Source of the DNA: Natranaeroarchaeum sulfidigenes
Lineage (GTDB): Archaea; Halobacteriota; Halobacteria; Halobacteriales; Natronoarchaeaceae
DNA: 64,000 nucleotides
Assembly: GCF_017094485.1 (NCBI RefSeq)
Contig: NZ_CP064786.1
Location: 930,001-994,000 of the forward strand
Reading direction: 5' to 3'
The first letter of the stretch is position 1. Each line of letters starts with the position of its first letter. Both the position numbers and the translations under genes were made by a program. Below, piece by piece: positions 45,258 through 54,054 of this stretch. The notes under the pieces were generated by a model, which ran no database searches, was not told the DNA's origin, and saw nothing but the letters and a program-made list of their open reading frames with translations.

Positions 45258-46060
45258 ATGAACCGGCGAGCGTTTCTCTCCGCCGCAACAACTGGATGTG
45301 CGACGACAACTGCGGGCTGTCTGGGGGTGACGGAGTAGATAATCTCGGGTACGACCGGTGTACGGCTTCGTTCATTCCTCTGTATGAATTCCCGACGGAG
45401 GTCAGTACTGAGATTGAAACCGCTTTGCGAGACGGCGAATACACCGCAGATGAACTTACATACCCGGAAATCGTCGCCGAGGACTCGATCCTGTGGGATA
45501 CCGAACAGAACCGCTACTACGAGCATCACGTCCACGCGGATGATTCATTTCTCGGGCGGGGCGAGACGATGTTGACGTTCGAGGAGGTAACACCAACACG
45601 AGGGCAACCCCCAGAACTCACGGTGAGCAACCAGACCGATGACGCGGTCGACGTGAGCGTCACGATTGCAGAGGACGGCGGAGAGGCAGTAATCACGGAC
45701 GAGCTTACTGTCGAGCCCACGGATTGGCTGAATGAGGTCGAATCCGTTTCGAGCGGTGAGTACGTTGGTCGAAAGGGCGAGATGCTCCGTGCTCCCGGAC
45801 TGGAGTGCCCCAACGAGCTGCAGGACTACGAAGTTGTCCTTGAAACCAACTCCAGTAACGTGAGTACGTCCCATGAGGCTATTGTCAGTGTGACGCCGCG
45901 GATGGAACACTTCTTTGTGCAAATCGGAAGCGACGGGATCGTATCCGGTGAGATCTGGGAGAACAGCGGGTTCTTTCAGTCACAGGACGAATTGGACAGC
46001 AAGGATGGCCAGAACTGGGCGTGTGCGACGCCATTGGGCGGGTGGCCAGAGGAAAATTGA
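45258..46060 (+). pseudogene. frameshifted Tat lipoprotein gene
   Basis: A promoter (TTTATTATAC, 45231-45240) and an intact signal (MNRRAFLSAATTGC, then AGC lipobox) start at 45258, but that frame stops at TAG 45336-45338. The body continues in another frame through 46060 (about 240 residues, from DNLGYDRCTASFIPLYEF to TPLGGWPEEN), with no start of its own except ATG 45296 inside the signal. The switch falls at the G-run 45323-45327; one extra G would join signal and body as one lipoprotein of about 267 residues. It is either a recent pseudogene, a phase-variable tract or a sequence error. The body is unrecognised. Confidence 0.7.
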
Positions 46061-46182
46061 ACAGACCGACCAGGTACGGGCTGGGGACAGCGGCAGGCCG
46101 ACTGGATCGCTTCCAGTCCGTCTTCTCGCAGCGACGCGCTGGCGTCCCAAGACACATATCAACCGATCGTGAACAGACGACT

Positions 46183-46581
46183 ATGCCAACCAGGCGACAG
46201 CTTCTGAGCGCATGTGGAGTTGCGTCGCTGTCGGCTGGCTGCCTGTCGGCCCACACCGCGACAACCGGCGACCTGATACTGCTCAATCGCATGGAAGAGC
46301 AGACAGCGGCCACAGTCGAGATCGAACAGGACGGCGAGTCGGTGTTCGCGGACACCTACGAGATCGATGCCGGGACGCGTCCCGAGCCGACAGAGGTCGT
46401 CGAACCGGACGTATTCGAGGGGACGAACGGGACCAGCTACTCGGTTTCTGTCACACATATGGGCCACGAACACGAGTTCGGCTACTCTATCTCGTGTGCC
46501 GATCGGGAGACCGCGGATGTGCTGTATATCGAGCTCTACGGGGAGCACGACGTCGAACGCGAGCGCAGCAGATGCGGGTGA
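46183..46581 (+). CDS. short Tat lipoprotein of unknown function
   Basis: 132 residues from ATG 46183. Signal TRRQLLSACGVASLSAGC, then a beta-rich domain (DLILLNRMEEQTAATVEIEQ, GESVFADTYEID, SYSVSVTHMGHEHEFGYSIS) that resembles the fibronectin-like small lipoproteins abundant in haloarchaea. It lies 122 bases after the frameshifted lipoprotein, and the two bodies share a similar fold style (strands built on TVEI/VSVTI), so they may be distant relatives. Confidence 0.78.
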   Translation: MPTRRQLLSACGVASLSAGCLSAHTATTGDLILLNRMEEQTAATVEIEQDGESVFADTYEIDAGTRPEPTEVVEPDVFEGTNGTSYSVSVTHMGHEHEFGYSISCADRETADVLYIELYGEHDVERERSRCG

Positions 46582-46627
46582 GCGCCCCCACGAAGTTTAT
46601 GACCGCTCACTGTGAACCCGTCAAAGT

Positions 46628-47746
46628 ATGGACCGCGACGACCTCGAAGACGCGGTCGAGGACTGGGTGGCCGCCGACATCATCACACGGGAGCAAGCCG
46701 AGGCGATCCTCGATCACCACGAGCCCGAGGATCGGGCCTCGCGCCTGATCACCGCACTGTCGGTGATGGGAGCGGTGCTGGTCGGCGCGGGACTGCTGTT
46801 GTATCTCACCGCGAACTGGGCCGATATCCCACGAGCGCTTCGTGCACTCCTGCTGGTTGGGATCCCCGCCGCTGGTTACGGTGGCGGCGTGTGGCTCCAG
46901 CGTGGGCAGTACCCGCGTGTTGGGCTGGCGCTGCTCGTGTTCGGGGCGGGCTTCGTCGGCGTCTCGCTGTTCGCGCTTGCCGACCTGTTCGCGCTGGACG
47001 TCGATCCGGCGTGGCTGTTGCTTGGCTGGACAGCCGTTGCGGTACCGACCGGCCACGCGCTGGCGTCCCGGCTGGTTACCGCGGGTGGCCTCGCGGTCGG
47101 CGCGGCGACACTCGGCACAGCAACGACGGCAGAGCCCGCCGTCGTGATCGGCCTCTACGGCGTCGTCCTGTTCGCGCTGGGGATCTGGCGGCGCGGGACA
47201 GCGGTCGGGGTCGCCTACCGATTCGTCGGCGTTGCAGGGGCGCTCGGGACCACGATCGTCCTGGCTGGCACGGGCGGGCGGTTCGGTCCGGCGCCCGAGA
47301 TGGACGCCGTGATCCTCGCCGTCGGGGTCGGTGCCGTCGCAGTAACCGGGCGAGGGGCGCTCGATAGCCGGACGAGCGAGAACGTCGCGTTGCCGCTCTG
47401 GACTGGCCTCGCAACGCTGGTACTCGTGGTTTTACCCACGCTGGCGGTTGCGGACCTGCAGCCGACAGCCACCGCACTGCTCGCGCATCTGCTCGCGCTG
47501 GTGCTGGTGCTCGCCAGCGTCACCGTCAGCTACCGGTTCGGTGAGCCAATGCTCGTGAACATCGCCGCGCTGGCGTTCCTGCTCGTCGTCCTGTCGTTTC
47601 TGGGAACGACAGTGGCGGATGCGCTCTCCGGCGCGATCGCACTCGTCGTCGGTGGACTGATCCTGCTCGCCGTCGGCCTCGGGCTCGAACGAGGGCGGCG
47701 GACGCTGCTCGACCGGATGGGTAGTCCAGACCGTCGCGAAACGTGA
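46628..47746 (+). CDS. DUF2157 membrane protein
   Basis: 372 residues. A short cytosolic domain (EDAVEDWVAADIITREQAEA, ILDHH) is followed by about ten hydrophobic helices, beginning LITALSVMGAVLVGAGLLLY and ending ALSGAIALVVGGLILLAVGL. The N-terminal part matches DUF2157. No function is known. An AAGTTTAT box about 30 bases before the start predicts a leaderless mRNA. The space 47747-47948 to psmA contains no gene. Confidence 0.88.
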   Translation: MDRDDLEDAVEDWVAADIITREQAEAILDHHEPEDRASRLITALSVMGAVLVGAGLLLYLTANWADIPRALRALLLVGIPAAGYGGGVWLQRGQYPRVGLALLVFGAGFVGVSLFALADLFALDVDPAWLLLGWTAVAVPTGHALASRLVTAGGLAVGAATLGTATTAEPAVVIGLYGVVLFALGIWRRGTAVGVAYRFVGVAGALGTTIVLAGTGGRFGPAPEMDAVILAVGVGAVAVTGRGALDSRTSENVALPLWTGLATLVLVVLPTLAVADLQPTATALLAHLLALVLVLASVTVSYRFGEPMLVNIAALAFLLVVLSFLGTTVADALSGAIALVVGGLILLAVGLGLERGRRTLLDRMGSPDRRET

Positions 47747-47948
47747 GGCGGATGTGAACTGAAGGCGAACATTGTAGAAATTCCAGCGACTGCTTGTGAT
47801 TTCTATCTGTATGCAGCCTACAAATTCTACACATTGTGCCGATCGAGGGCTGCTCGTCGTACTGTGTCGGATCCACGAGACCGGAGATATCGCTGTGGCT
47901 CCACGGCGGTCGGTCGAAAGGGAAGAAAGGCCCGTCGAGGGGACTGGC

Positions 47949-48731
47949 TTACTCCTCGTCGTCTTCTTCGTCTTCTTCGTCTTCTTCGTCTTCGTCCTCG
48001 CCAGCGAGCAGGTCGTTGGCGTCGAGATACTCGCGGATCTCGTCGGTATCGAGTTCGGCGTACTCCTCGGTCTCGGTCTCGATCGTCGCCAGAGCGAGTC
48101 CTTCGGGGTTCAGTTCGTCGTCGTTCACGGAGGCGAGTGCTTCGAGCGCCAGGACGATGCCGTCGTCCAGACTGTCGCCGCCGTCGTAGTTCTCCTCTAA
48201 GAACTCCTGGATGTCGCCGCGGTCGGCACCGACTGCGAGCGCCTTCCATTCGTACGGCGTCCCGGAGGGGTCCGTCTCGTAGAGGCGCGGTTCGCCGTTC
48301 TCGATGCCACCGATAATCAGCGCGACGCCGAAGGGACGTGCGCCACCGACCTGTGTGTACTGCTGGATGTGGTCAGTGACCTCCTTCGTGAGCGTCTCGA
48401 CGCCGACCGGTTCGCCGTAGCGAAGGCGGTTGGTCTGGGCGTTCTGGCGCGCGAAGTCGATTAGCTGGCGGGCGTCGGCGACGTGCCCTGCGCTGGCGAT
48501 GCCGATGTGGTCGTCGGCCTTGTGGAGCTTCTCGACGCTGGTTCCTTCGAGCAGCGGCGACCGGATGCGTTTGTCGACCGCAAGAACGACACCATCCTCG
48601 GTCCGAACGCCGATGCTAGCTGTGCCGCGTTTGACCGCTTCGCGGGCGTACTCTACCTGATAGAGCCGTCCGTCCGGGGAGAAGATCGTAATCCCTCGGT
48701 CGTAGGCCTGCTGTTGGGCTTGTCCCTGCAT
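47949..48731 (-). CDS. psmA: proteasome alpha subunit
   Basis: 260 residues. Starts MQGQAQQQAYDRGITIFSPD and continues DGRLYQVEYAREAVKRGTAS, the alpha-type signature; no catalytic Thr. The C-terminus is an extended tail of almost only Glu and Asp, coded by a GAA/GAC/GAG run, which is longer than needed for the fold. It forms the outer rings of the 20S core. It is the last gene of a run that starts at 51221. Confidence 0.97.
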   Translation of the reverse strand: MQGQAQQQAYDRGITIFSPDGRLYQVEYAREAVKRGTASIGVRTEDGVVLAVDKRIRSPLLEGTSVEKLHKADDHIGIASAGHVADARQLIDFARQNAQTNRLRYGEPVGVETLTKEVTDHIQQYTQVGGARPFGVALIIGGIENGEPRLYETDPSGTPYEWKALAVGADRGDIQEFLEENYDGGDSLDDGIVLALEALASVNDDELNPEGLALATIETETEEYAELDTDEIREYLDANDLLAGEDEDEEDEEDEEDDEE

Positions 48732-48735
48732 AGTA

Positions 48736-49215
48736 TCACTGTAAATCGAGTGTCATCGCGCCGACGTGCGAGCCGCCGACCGCGACATCCACCAGCTCGT
48801 CGCGGATGACCGCAGATCGTCGTTCGCCGTCGAACACGACGTTTCTCTCGTCCGAAACTTCCGTCCCTCGTCCTAAATACTTTTCTTCACAGGCACGGAT
48901 CGTGCCACTGATACCGGTGAGGCGTACGCCGATTTCGTGACTGTTGATACTGTCGATACAGGCAAGCGCGGCACGGGCCTCGGTGACGTGTCCGTGTCGG
49001 GCGCGGACGACGGTTTCCCCCCTGCCCTCCGCAAACGAAAAGTCGAGCACGGTTAGATCGGAATCGGCACTTCCGGCGTCCCCGACGAGGTTCTGAGCGG
49101 CGTACCAGAGTTCGCGCTGAAACGCGCCGCGAGAGAGGTTGGCTTCCGGTGACGACTCCAGCACGACGGCGAGATAGCGCCAGCGTGGACGGAAATGTTT
49201 TGGGAGGTGTTTCAT
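48736..49215 (-). CDS. rnp2: RNase P protein component 2 (Pop5)
   Basis: 159 residues. Starts MKHLPKHFRPRWRYLAVVLE, with RHGHVTEARAALACIDSINS and RLTGISGTIRACEEKYLG, all Pop5/Rnp2 features. It helps the RNase P RNA cut tRNA precursors, pairing with Rpp30 encoded two genes upstream. Its start overlaps the methyltransferase stop (ATGA). Confidence 0.93.
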   Translation of the reverse strand: MKHLPKHFRPRWRYLAVVLESSPEANLSRGAFQRELWYAAQNLVGDAGSADSDLTVLDFSFAEGRGETVVRARHGHVTEARAALACIDSINSHEIGVRLTGISGTIRACEEKYLGRGTEVSDERNVVFDGERRSAVIRDELVDVAVGGSHVGAMTLDLQ

Positions 49216-49832
49216 TGCGCGCCGTCTCCGTGTGATCGTTCTGCGACGAGTACGCCGACCTGTTCGTGGACCGGTTCGACCGCGGTTAGCGCGAATTCGG
49301 CGTCGGTTAGCGCGTCCGCGAGCAGTCCAACCGTTGCCGGGTCGTCGACTTCGGGGCTGTAGAACGGTTCCCCGGGGTCGGGTTCGCCAAAGAACATCAC
49401 GTCGCCGAGGACGAACTTCCGTGGCCCAAGCCCGGCGATCACGTCGATTGCCTCGCGTTTTTCCTCGTCCGAGAGGTGATGCATCGCGAAGTTCGAAGTG
49501 ACGATGTGGACCTCCCCGTCGACGTTCGGCTCACGAAAGCGTCCCTCGCGGAAATCGATGTTCGTGATCTCCCGTTCGGTCGCCTTCTCGCGAGCCTGTT
49601 CGAGCATCCCCTCGCTGACGTCCCGGCCGAGCACACGCCCCGCGTCCTCGGCGAGCGCAAGCGCGATCGCGCCGGTACCGGCCCCGAGGTCGAGAAGCGT
49701 CTCCTCGCCGTCCGGATCGGCGTGCTCGACGACGAGCTCGACGCATGCACGATACTCCGGGCTCTGATCCTCGTCGTACTCCGCGGCGATCTCGTCGAAT
49801 CGCTCGCCGTGATCGTCAGGCGTCTTCGTCAT
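49212..49832 (-). CDS. class I SAM-dependent methyltransferase
   Basis: 206 residues from ATG 49832. SAM motif LLDLGAGTGAIALALAED, then GRDVSEGMLEQAREKA and IVTSNFAMHHLSDEEKREAI. The substrate is unknown; its location inside the RNase P gene run, overlapping rnp3 by 17 bases and rnp2 by four, suggests tRNA or RNase P-related work, though the sequence looks like a generic small-molecule methyltransferase. Confidence 0.88.
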   Translation of the reverse strand: MTKTPDDHGERFDEIAAEYDEDQSPEYRACVELVVEHADPDGEETLLDLGAGTGAIALALAEDAGRVLGRDVSEGMLEQAREKATEREITNIDFREGRFREPNVDGEVHIVTSNFAMHHLSDEEKREAIDVIAGLGPRKFVLGDVMFFGEPDPGEPFYSPEVDDPATVGLLADALTDAEFALTAVEPVHEQVGVLVAERSHGDGAQ

Positions 49833-50523
49833 ATCTTCCACGTTCGATCCCCGGCTCAATGAACGACTCGGACTGGATCTCCCGGTTGCGCTCGATCAGT
49901 CGGTCCCACTCGGCCAGCCCCGCCTCGATCCGTTCGGGGTCGAACCCAATGGTCTCCCCGACGGCGGCGAGTTCCCGCGGTGCGCGCAGGTGGAGGTGCG
50001 ACCGGGGCGTTGCACTCACCACGAACGGCGCATCGTACTGCTCGACGAGCTCGCGGAGCTTTCGGAGCGACTTGAGCGCCCGGACTCGCTCACCGCCGGT
50101 CGTCCGGAGGACTGGGGACAGGTCGAACTCGATCCGGACGCCGTTGTCCCGTGCAGCGCGGGCGAGTACGTGGTTGAAATCACCATCGCCACGCATCGGG
50201 TGAGCGAGCACGTCGACGCGCTCCTGTTCGACCGCAAAGCGGTTGATCGCGTTCGTGCCACCCCCCACGATGACGAGCCGATCCCGCTCGCGGTAGTTGC
50301 CGACGAAGCCGCTGGCTCGCTGGGGGTCGTCGCTCGTGATCTGGTTTGCGGCGACGATATCGACGCCGGTTTCATCTCGAATATCGGCGAACGAAGCACG
50401 GTCCCGACCGGCCTCCTGGGCGTTCCTGACGACGATCCCGTCGTAGCCGTACTCGCTCGCCGTTTCGGCCAGCCGCGCGACCGTCGAGTCACCGTCTGGC
50501 CAGGCGTGGACCGCCTCGTACAT
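49816..50523 (-). CDS. rnp3: RNase P protein component 3 (Rpp30)
   Basis: 235 residues, PHP-like TIM-barrel type. Starts MYEAVHAWPDGDSTVARLAE; family stretches are GYDGIVVRNA, ERVDVLAHPMRGDGDFNHVL, ARDNGVRIEFDLSPVL and the SATPRSHLHLRAPRELAAVG region. It works with Pop5 in RNase P. Confidence 0.93.
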   Translation of the reverse strand: MYEAVHAWPDGDSTVARLAETASEYGYDGIVVRNAQEAGRDRASFADIRDETGVDIVAANQITSDDPQRASGFVGNYRERDRLVIVGGGTNAINRFAVEQERVDVLAHPMRGDGDFNHVLARAARDNGVRIEFDLSPVLRTTGGERVRALKSLRKLRELVEQYDAPFVVSATPRSHLHLRAPRELAAVGETIGFDPERIEAGLAEWDRLIERNREIQSESFIEPGIERGRYDEDA

Positions 50524-50593
50524 AGAACGAAAACCGGCGCGGCGGCTCTTTGCAGTTGTGTTTCGACGTCGAGACCGGCAAGGAAAGCGGCCC

Positions 50594-51034
50594 TCAGAAC
50601 GCGTCGTCGCGGACGCCCTCGATCGCTTCGCGGGCGTTCTCGACGGCCGCGGCCTTCTTTGCGGGGTACGCCTCGACTTTCGCGCGGAGGGTGATCCCGT
50701 CGCCGACCGCCGCCGTCCCGTTGAACGCGGATTGTTTGTCGAGACTCAGAAATAGCGAGCAGTTCTCGTCGACGCGCTGGTCGAGTTCGTCGAGGAACCG
50801 ATCCACGTCGTCGAGCTCTGCGACGCGGCGGAGGACGTGACGCATGTCGTCGGCGGTTTCGACCCGGGCGGAAAGCACGACGATCCGGTCGCCGTAGTGG
50901 CCCTCGCTTTCGGCGCGGTCCACCTCGAACTCCTCGGGGAGATAGTACTGGAGCGCCTCGGTGACCCGCTTTTCGTCCTCCGTCGCGTAACAGAACGTGC
51001 GAAGGTCGATGTAGTGGAACGGAACGCTCGCCAT
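50594..51034 (-). CDS. RNA-binding protein of the COG1325 (exosome-associated) type
   Basis: 146 residues from ATG 51034 (MASVPFHYIDLRTFCYATED). Features: EKRVTEALQYYLPEEFEVDR, SEGHYGDRIVVLSARVETAD and a C-terminal DGITLRAKVEAYPAKKAAAV. This conserved archaeal family is found near RNase P and exosome genes, as here, and is predicted to bind RNA. The upstream in-frame sequence is not conserved in style. Confidence 0.85.
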   Translation of the reverse strand: MASVPFHYIDLRTFCYATEDEKRVTEALQYYLPEEFEVDRAESEGHYGDRIVVLSARVETADDMRHVLRRVAELDDVDRFLDELDQRVDENCSLFLSLDKQSAFNGTAAVGDGITLRAKVEAYPAKKAAAVENAREAIEGVRDDAF

Positions 51035-51041
51035 CGGGAGG

Positions 51042-51221
51042 TTACTCTGCTGCTTCCAGCGAATCCTCGGAGATGCCGGTCTCCTGGCCGTCCTCGAAGC
51101 TGACGGTGTAGGTCTCGTCGCCGAACATCGTCTCCATGACCTGTGTGACCGTCCCTTCCTCACCGTCGTACTCGCTGTGCTCGTCGTGCAGAATGACGCT
51201 ATCGTCTTCTTCGTAGCTCAT
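51042..51221 (-). CDS. small KOW/SH3-like protein
   Basis: 59 residues from ATG 51221 (MSYEEDDSVILHDEHSEYDG). The pattern VILHDEHSEYDGEEGTV then TYTVSFEDGQETGISEDSLE is a small SH3-like barrel as in DUF1918 or KOW proteins. It is seven bases before the COG1325 gene. Role unknown. Confidence 0.75.
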   Translation of the reverse strand: MSYEEDDSVILHDEHSEYDGEEGTVTQVMETMFGDETYTVSFEDGQETGISEDSLEAAE

Positions 51222-51283
51222 AGGTCGAGTACCCTCTCTGCCAGTAAAAAGGGACTGATTCGAGGCGCTGGCCGCAGGGACGG

Positions 51284-52084
51284 TCACACCGGAGAGTCGG
51301 ACTCTGCCATCGGCGAGGGAAGTCGAAGCTCCTCCAGTTCGTCGAGGAACTGGACGTTCATGATGAGTTTGAGCTCCGCCGTTGCGGGTACACCGACACA
51401 GGTGAGCCGCGCGTTCAGCCGCTCCACCTGATCACCGCTGAGAATCGTCTGGCCGGGCATGGCAACGTCGCCCTCTTTGACGATCACCGCGCAGTTCGCG
51501 CAGGCTCCACCGCGGCAAGCGTAGGGCCATGAGAGTCCCCGATTTTCGGCGGCTTCGAGGATCGTCTCCCCCGGCTCGACAAGGAACCGACCATACTCGC
51601 CTGCGTCGAGGTCCGCGTTCGACGCCTTCTCGAAGAGATCATCGTCGTCGATCGACCAGCCGCGCTCCTCGATCGCCTCGTAATCGAGATACTGAACCTG
51701 CGATTCGGTGCTGGCGATCAGCGGTCCCGTGTCCTCCTGGCTGTACCGGTGGACGATATTTGCTGCCTGGGTGATCGGCTTCGCTTCGAGCGAGGCAAAC
51801 CAGTCGATCACGGTCTTTCGCCCGAGCCCCGACCGGTCTGCGAGTTCGTCGAACGCAACACCCTCTCGTTCGGCCACCGGAAGCACGATCGGCCCGGATT
51901 CGAGCCGGTCGATCCAGTCCTGTATTTCGTCGCTCGGACGATCGTACCAGCTCGCCAGCTCGGTGACCGACGCCCCTTCGTCGTATGCGATCGCAATCAT
52001 CAGGAACAGCGTCGACTCCTTGCTCTCGACTTCGTCGAGCCAGTCCCGGAGGTCGTCACTGTCGACGTAGTTCAGTTGTCCCAT
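51284..52084 (-). CDS. [2Fe-2S] ferredoxin with N-terminal helix-turn-helix domain
   Basis: 266 residues. Residues 1-125 are a helical region with two HTH-like segments (VTELASWYDRPSDEIQDWID and FDELADRSGLGRKTVIDWFA). Residues 150-245 are a plant-type ferredoxin with the cluster cysteines in YACRGGACANC and LTC, and the acidic haloarchaeal insertion. Such fusions couple a redox cluster to a DNA-binding-like module; it may be a redox sensor or just a ferredoxin with a docking domain. A TATA box at 52106-52116 predicts a leaderless mRNA. Confidence 0.88.
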   Translation of the reverse strand: MGQLNYVDSDDLRDWLDEVESKESTLFLMIAIAYDEGASVTELASWYDRPSDEIQDWIDRLESGPIVLPVAEREGVAFDELADRSGLGRKTVIDWFASLEAKPITQAANIVHRYSQEDTGPLIASTESQVQYLDYEAIEERGWSIDDDDLFEKASNADLDAGEYGRFLVEPGETILEAAENRGLSWPYACRGGACANCAVIVKEGDVAMPGQTILSGDQVERLNARLTCVGVPATAELKLIMNVQFLDELEELRLPSPMAESDSPV

Positions 52085-52105
52085 ACTGTAATGACTGACA
52101 GACCG

Positions 52106-52116
52106 TTTTATAAAAG
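52106..52116 (-). promoter_or_regulatory. TATA box of the HTH-ferredoxin gene
   Basis: TTTTATAAAAC (minus strand) is centred 27 bases before the ATG at 52084. Confidence 0.55.
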
Positions 52117-52135
52117 TCGGACCTGACTGCGTCGA

Positions 52136-52663
52136 TCACTGGGTGTTCGTTGATGTCGGCGAGCTGACCCGGAGCGCCGACGCGAGGAGCACGGCTGCCA
52201 CGGTCAGCAGGACGACCGAAACGATGGGTCGGCCGCCTTCGAAAGGCACATACAGCGCGTAGGCAGCAACCGCGGTCCCGAAGCCGACTGCGGTCGTCCC
52301 GGCGGCGTGTGAGAGTTCGGCCGAGCGTGTCTCGGCCTCGTAACCGACCTGCTCGCCGAGTTCGACGGCGTTGACCGCAGCGTCCCAGGCGAGCACCGAG
52401 AGCGCGCCCCCGATCAGGGTCGGTCCGACTCCCGCGTCACCGACCCCGGCCACGAGAACCCCCGCGAACAACAGCACGCCGCCGCCGGTGACGAAGCGTT
52501 CTCGACCGTAGTGTAGTCCCGCGCCGATTACCGCGACGCCGGGAATCGTCAGCCCGGCCGAGGGCGGCATCGCGACGCCGAGGACGGCCACCGCGAGGAT
52601 CCCCGCGGCGAGCGAGATCGCGGCTCCGGGTTTCGTCGGCGATCGATCGACTGCGGGGCTCAC
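52136..52663 (-). CDS. membrane protein, last gene of the DUF58 operon (DUF7519-like)
   Basis: 175 residues with a GTG start at 52663 that overlaps the DUF58 stop (GTGA). Five or six hydrophobic helices, including AISLAAGILAVAVLGVAMPP and IVSVVLLTVAAVLLASALRV. It belongs with the DUF58 operon by coupling; function unknown. Confidence 0.75.
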   Translation of the reverse strand: MSPAVDRSPTKPGAAISLAAGILAVAVLGVAMPPSAGLTIPGVAVIGAGLHYGRERFVTGGGVLLFAGVLVAGVGDAGVGPTLIGGALSVLAWDAAVNAVELGEQVGYEAETRSAELSHAAGTTAVGFGTAVAAYALYVPFEGGRPIVSVVLLTVAAVLLASALRVSSPTSTNTQ

Positions 52664-54054
52664 GCCGACCACCTCGCGCCGGCCCGCGAAATCGCTGTGA
52701 CGAGCGGCTCCTCCCACGCCCAGTCGACGACACGCAAGCCCGACCGTCGAAGATCGGCGATCCGGAGGTCACGTTCCATCCGGGCGACCGATTCGCCGGT
52801 CGACCGGGTCGTCGTCGGGTTCGGGCTGATCGCGGTCAGCAAGTGCCCGCTGGCATCAAGTAGTTTCGCCTGCTCGACGACCAGATCGTCCACGAGCGGC
52901 GAAAAGAGGATGATCTGGGCGTGACTCGGTAGCTGCTGGCGCAGCGCGGCGACGCTGATCGGGCGCTCGATCAGATCGTCGACCGAATCGGGTGCCAGCA
53001 GCGGCTCGGTCTGGAACAGCTCTCGGGCCCGCGTACGATGATCTCCCCCGCTCCCGGGCGGGAGCCAGCACTCGGTCGTCCCGAGCGCGGCGATCCCAAC
53101 CCGGTCACCGGCATCGATGAGCGAGGAAAACGACTGCATCGCGCCCTCGACGGAACGTTCGACCGCGCTCGATGCGCTCTCGGTCGGCCGACACCACGCC
53201 TCGGTTCGGACGTCGATCAGCAGGACGACCGACGCCGCCCGCTCCTCGCGAAACTCCAGTGTCGAAAGTTCGCCCGTCCGGGCGCGGGTGTTCCAGTCGA
53301 CCCGCGAAAGTGGATCGCCGGGCTGGTACTCCCGGGTAGCGAAGAACTCCAGCCCATCGCCACCGATGTCCGTCTCGACACGGCCGGAGTACGGCGTCGT
53401 TAGCGGCTGCAGCGAGAGGTTCGTCGATGGTGGGAGGGAGCCGGGGGTACAGACGAGCGGCTCGCTCTCGTCTTGTACCCGTGTTTCACGTTCGACTGCA
53501 CCGCTGAAGCCACGGACGAGCACCTGTGCCGGCTCGAATTCGTGAGCACCTCGCTCGGCAGTGATCGTGTAGCTGAACGTCGCCCGCTCGCCGGGATCGA
53601 GCGCCGCCGCGTGGCGGGGCGTCCCCTCGGCGACGTGTAACTGGCCCGGCACGCCGTCGACAATCCGGACGTCGGGTAGGCTCGACTCGCCAACGTTCTC
53701 GATCGAGACGGTAACCTCGATCTCCTCTCCGGGATCCGGTCGGTCGTCCTCGAACTCACGATGGAGATGGAGCTCCGACTCCGGCGCACTGCCAGCCTGT
53801 GCGTAGGCGGCGAACGTGACGCCGAAGACCCCCGCGAGGAACGCGGCGGGGTTCTGGGCAAACACGCCAAACGCGATACCAAAGAGCGCAAGCGCGGTGA
53901 TCCCTGCCCAGCGACCGGTCTGCCGGAGGACGTCCTGGTGGGAGTCAGCAGCCGTACGGACTGGCTCCGCCGCTCCGTCGTCCGCTTCAGTTGTCGTATC
54001 CGTCGTCTCCGCCGCTTCGTTTCTGCCTGTGGGAACCTGTTGTGATTCACTCAT
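52660..54054 (-). CDS. DUF58 family protein
   Basis: 464 residues. After an acidic N-terminus come two hydrophobic helices (GITALALFGIAFGVFAQNPA, AFLAGVFGVTFAAYAQAG), an Ig-like stretch (PGEEIEVTVSIENVGESSLP), then the DUF58 core with REYQPGDPLSRVDWNTRART and a von Willebrand-like part (VVLLIDVRTEAW). Family members are linked to MoxR ATPases and cell-envelope assembly. Overlaps the DUF7269-like gene by eight bases. Confidence 0.9.
   Translation of the reverse strand: MSESQQVPTGRNEAAETTDTTTEADDGAAEPVRTAADSHQDVLRQTGRWAGITALALFGIAFGVFAQNPAAFLAGVFGVTFAAYAQAGSAPESELHLHREFEDDRPDPGEEIEVTVSIENVGESSLPDVRIVDGVPGQLHVAEGTPRHAAALDPGERATFSYTITAERGAHEFEPAQVLVRGFSGAVERETRVQDESEPLVCTPGSLPPSTNLSLQPLTTPYSGRVETDIGGDGLEFFATREYQPGDPLSRVDWNTRARTGELSTLEFREERAASVVLLIDVRTEAWCRPTESASSAVERSVEGAMQSFSSLIDAGDRVGIAALGTTECWLPPGSGGDHRTRARELFQTEPLLAPDSVDDLIERPISVAALRQQLPSHAQIILFSPLVDDLVVEQAKLLDASGHLLTAISPNPTTTRSTGESVARMERDLRIADLRRSGLRVVDWAWEEPLVTAISRAGARWSA

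Noticed and set aside
45296-46060. Cytosolic protein starting at ATG 45296
   Set aside because: That ATG lies inside the signal sequence of another frame; promoter and signal at 45258 show the original start.
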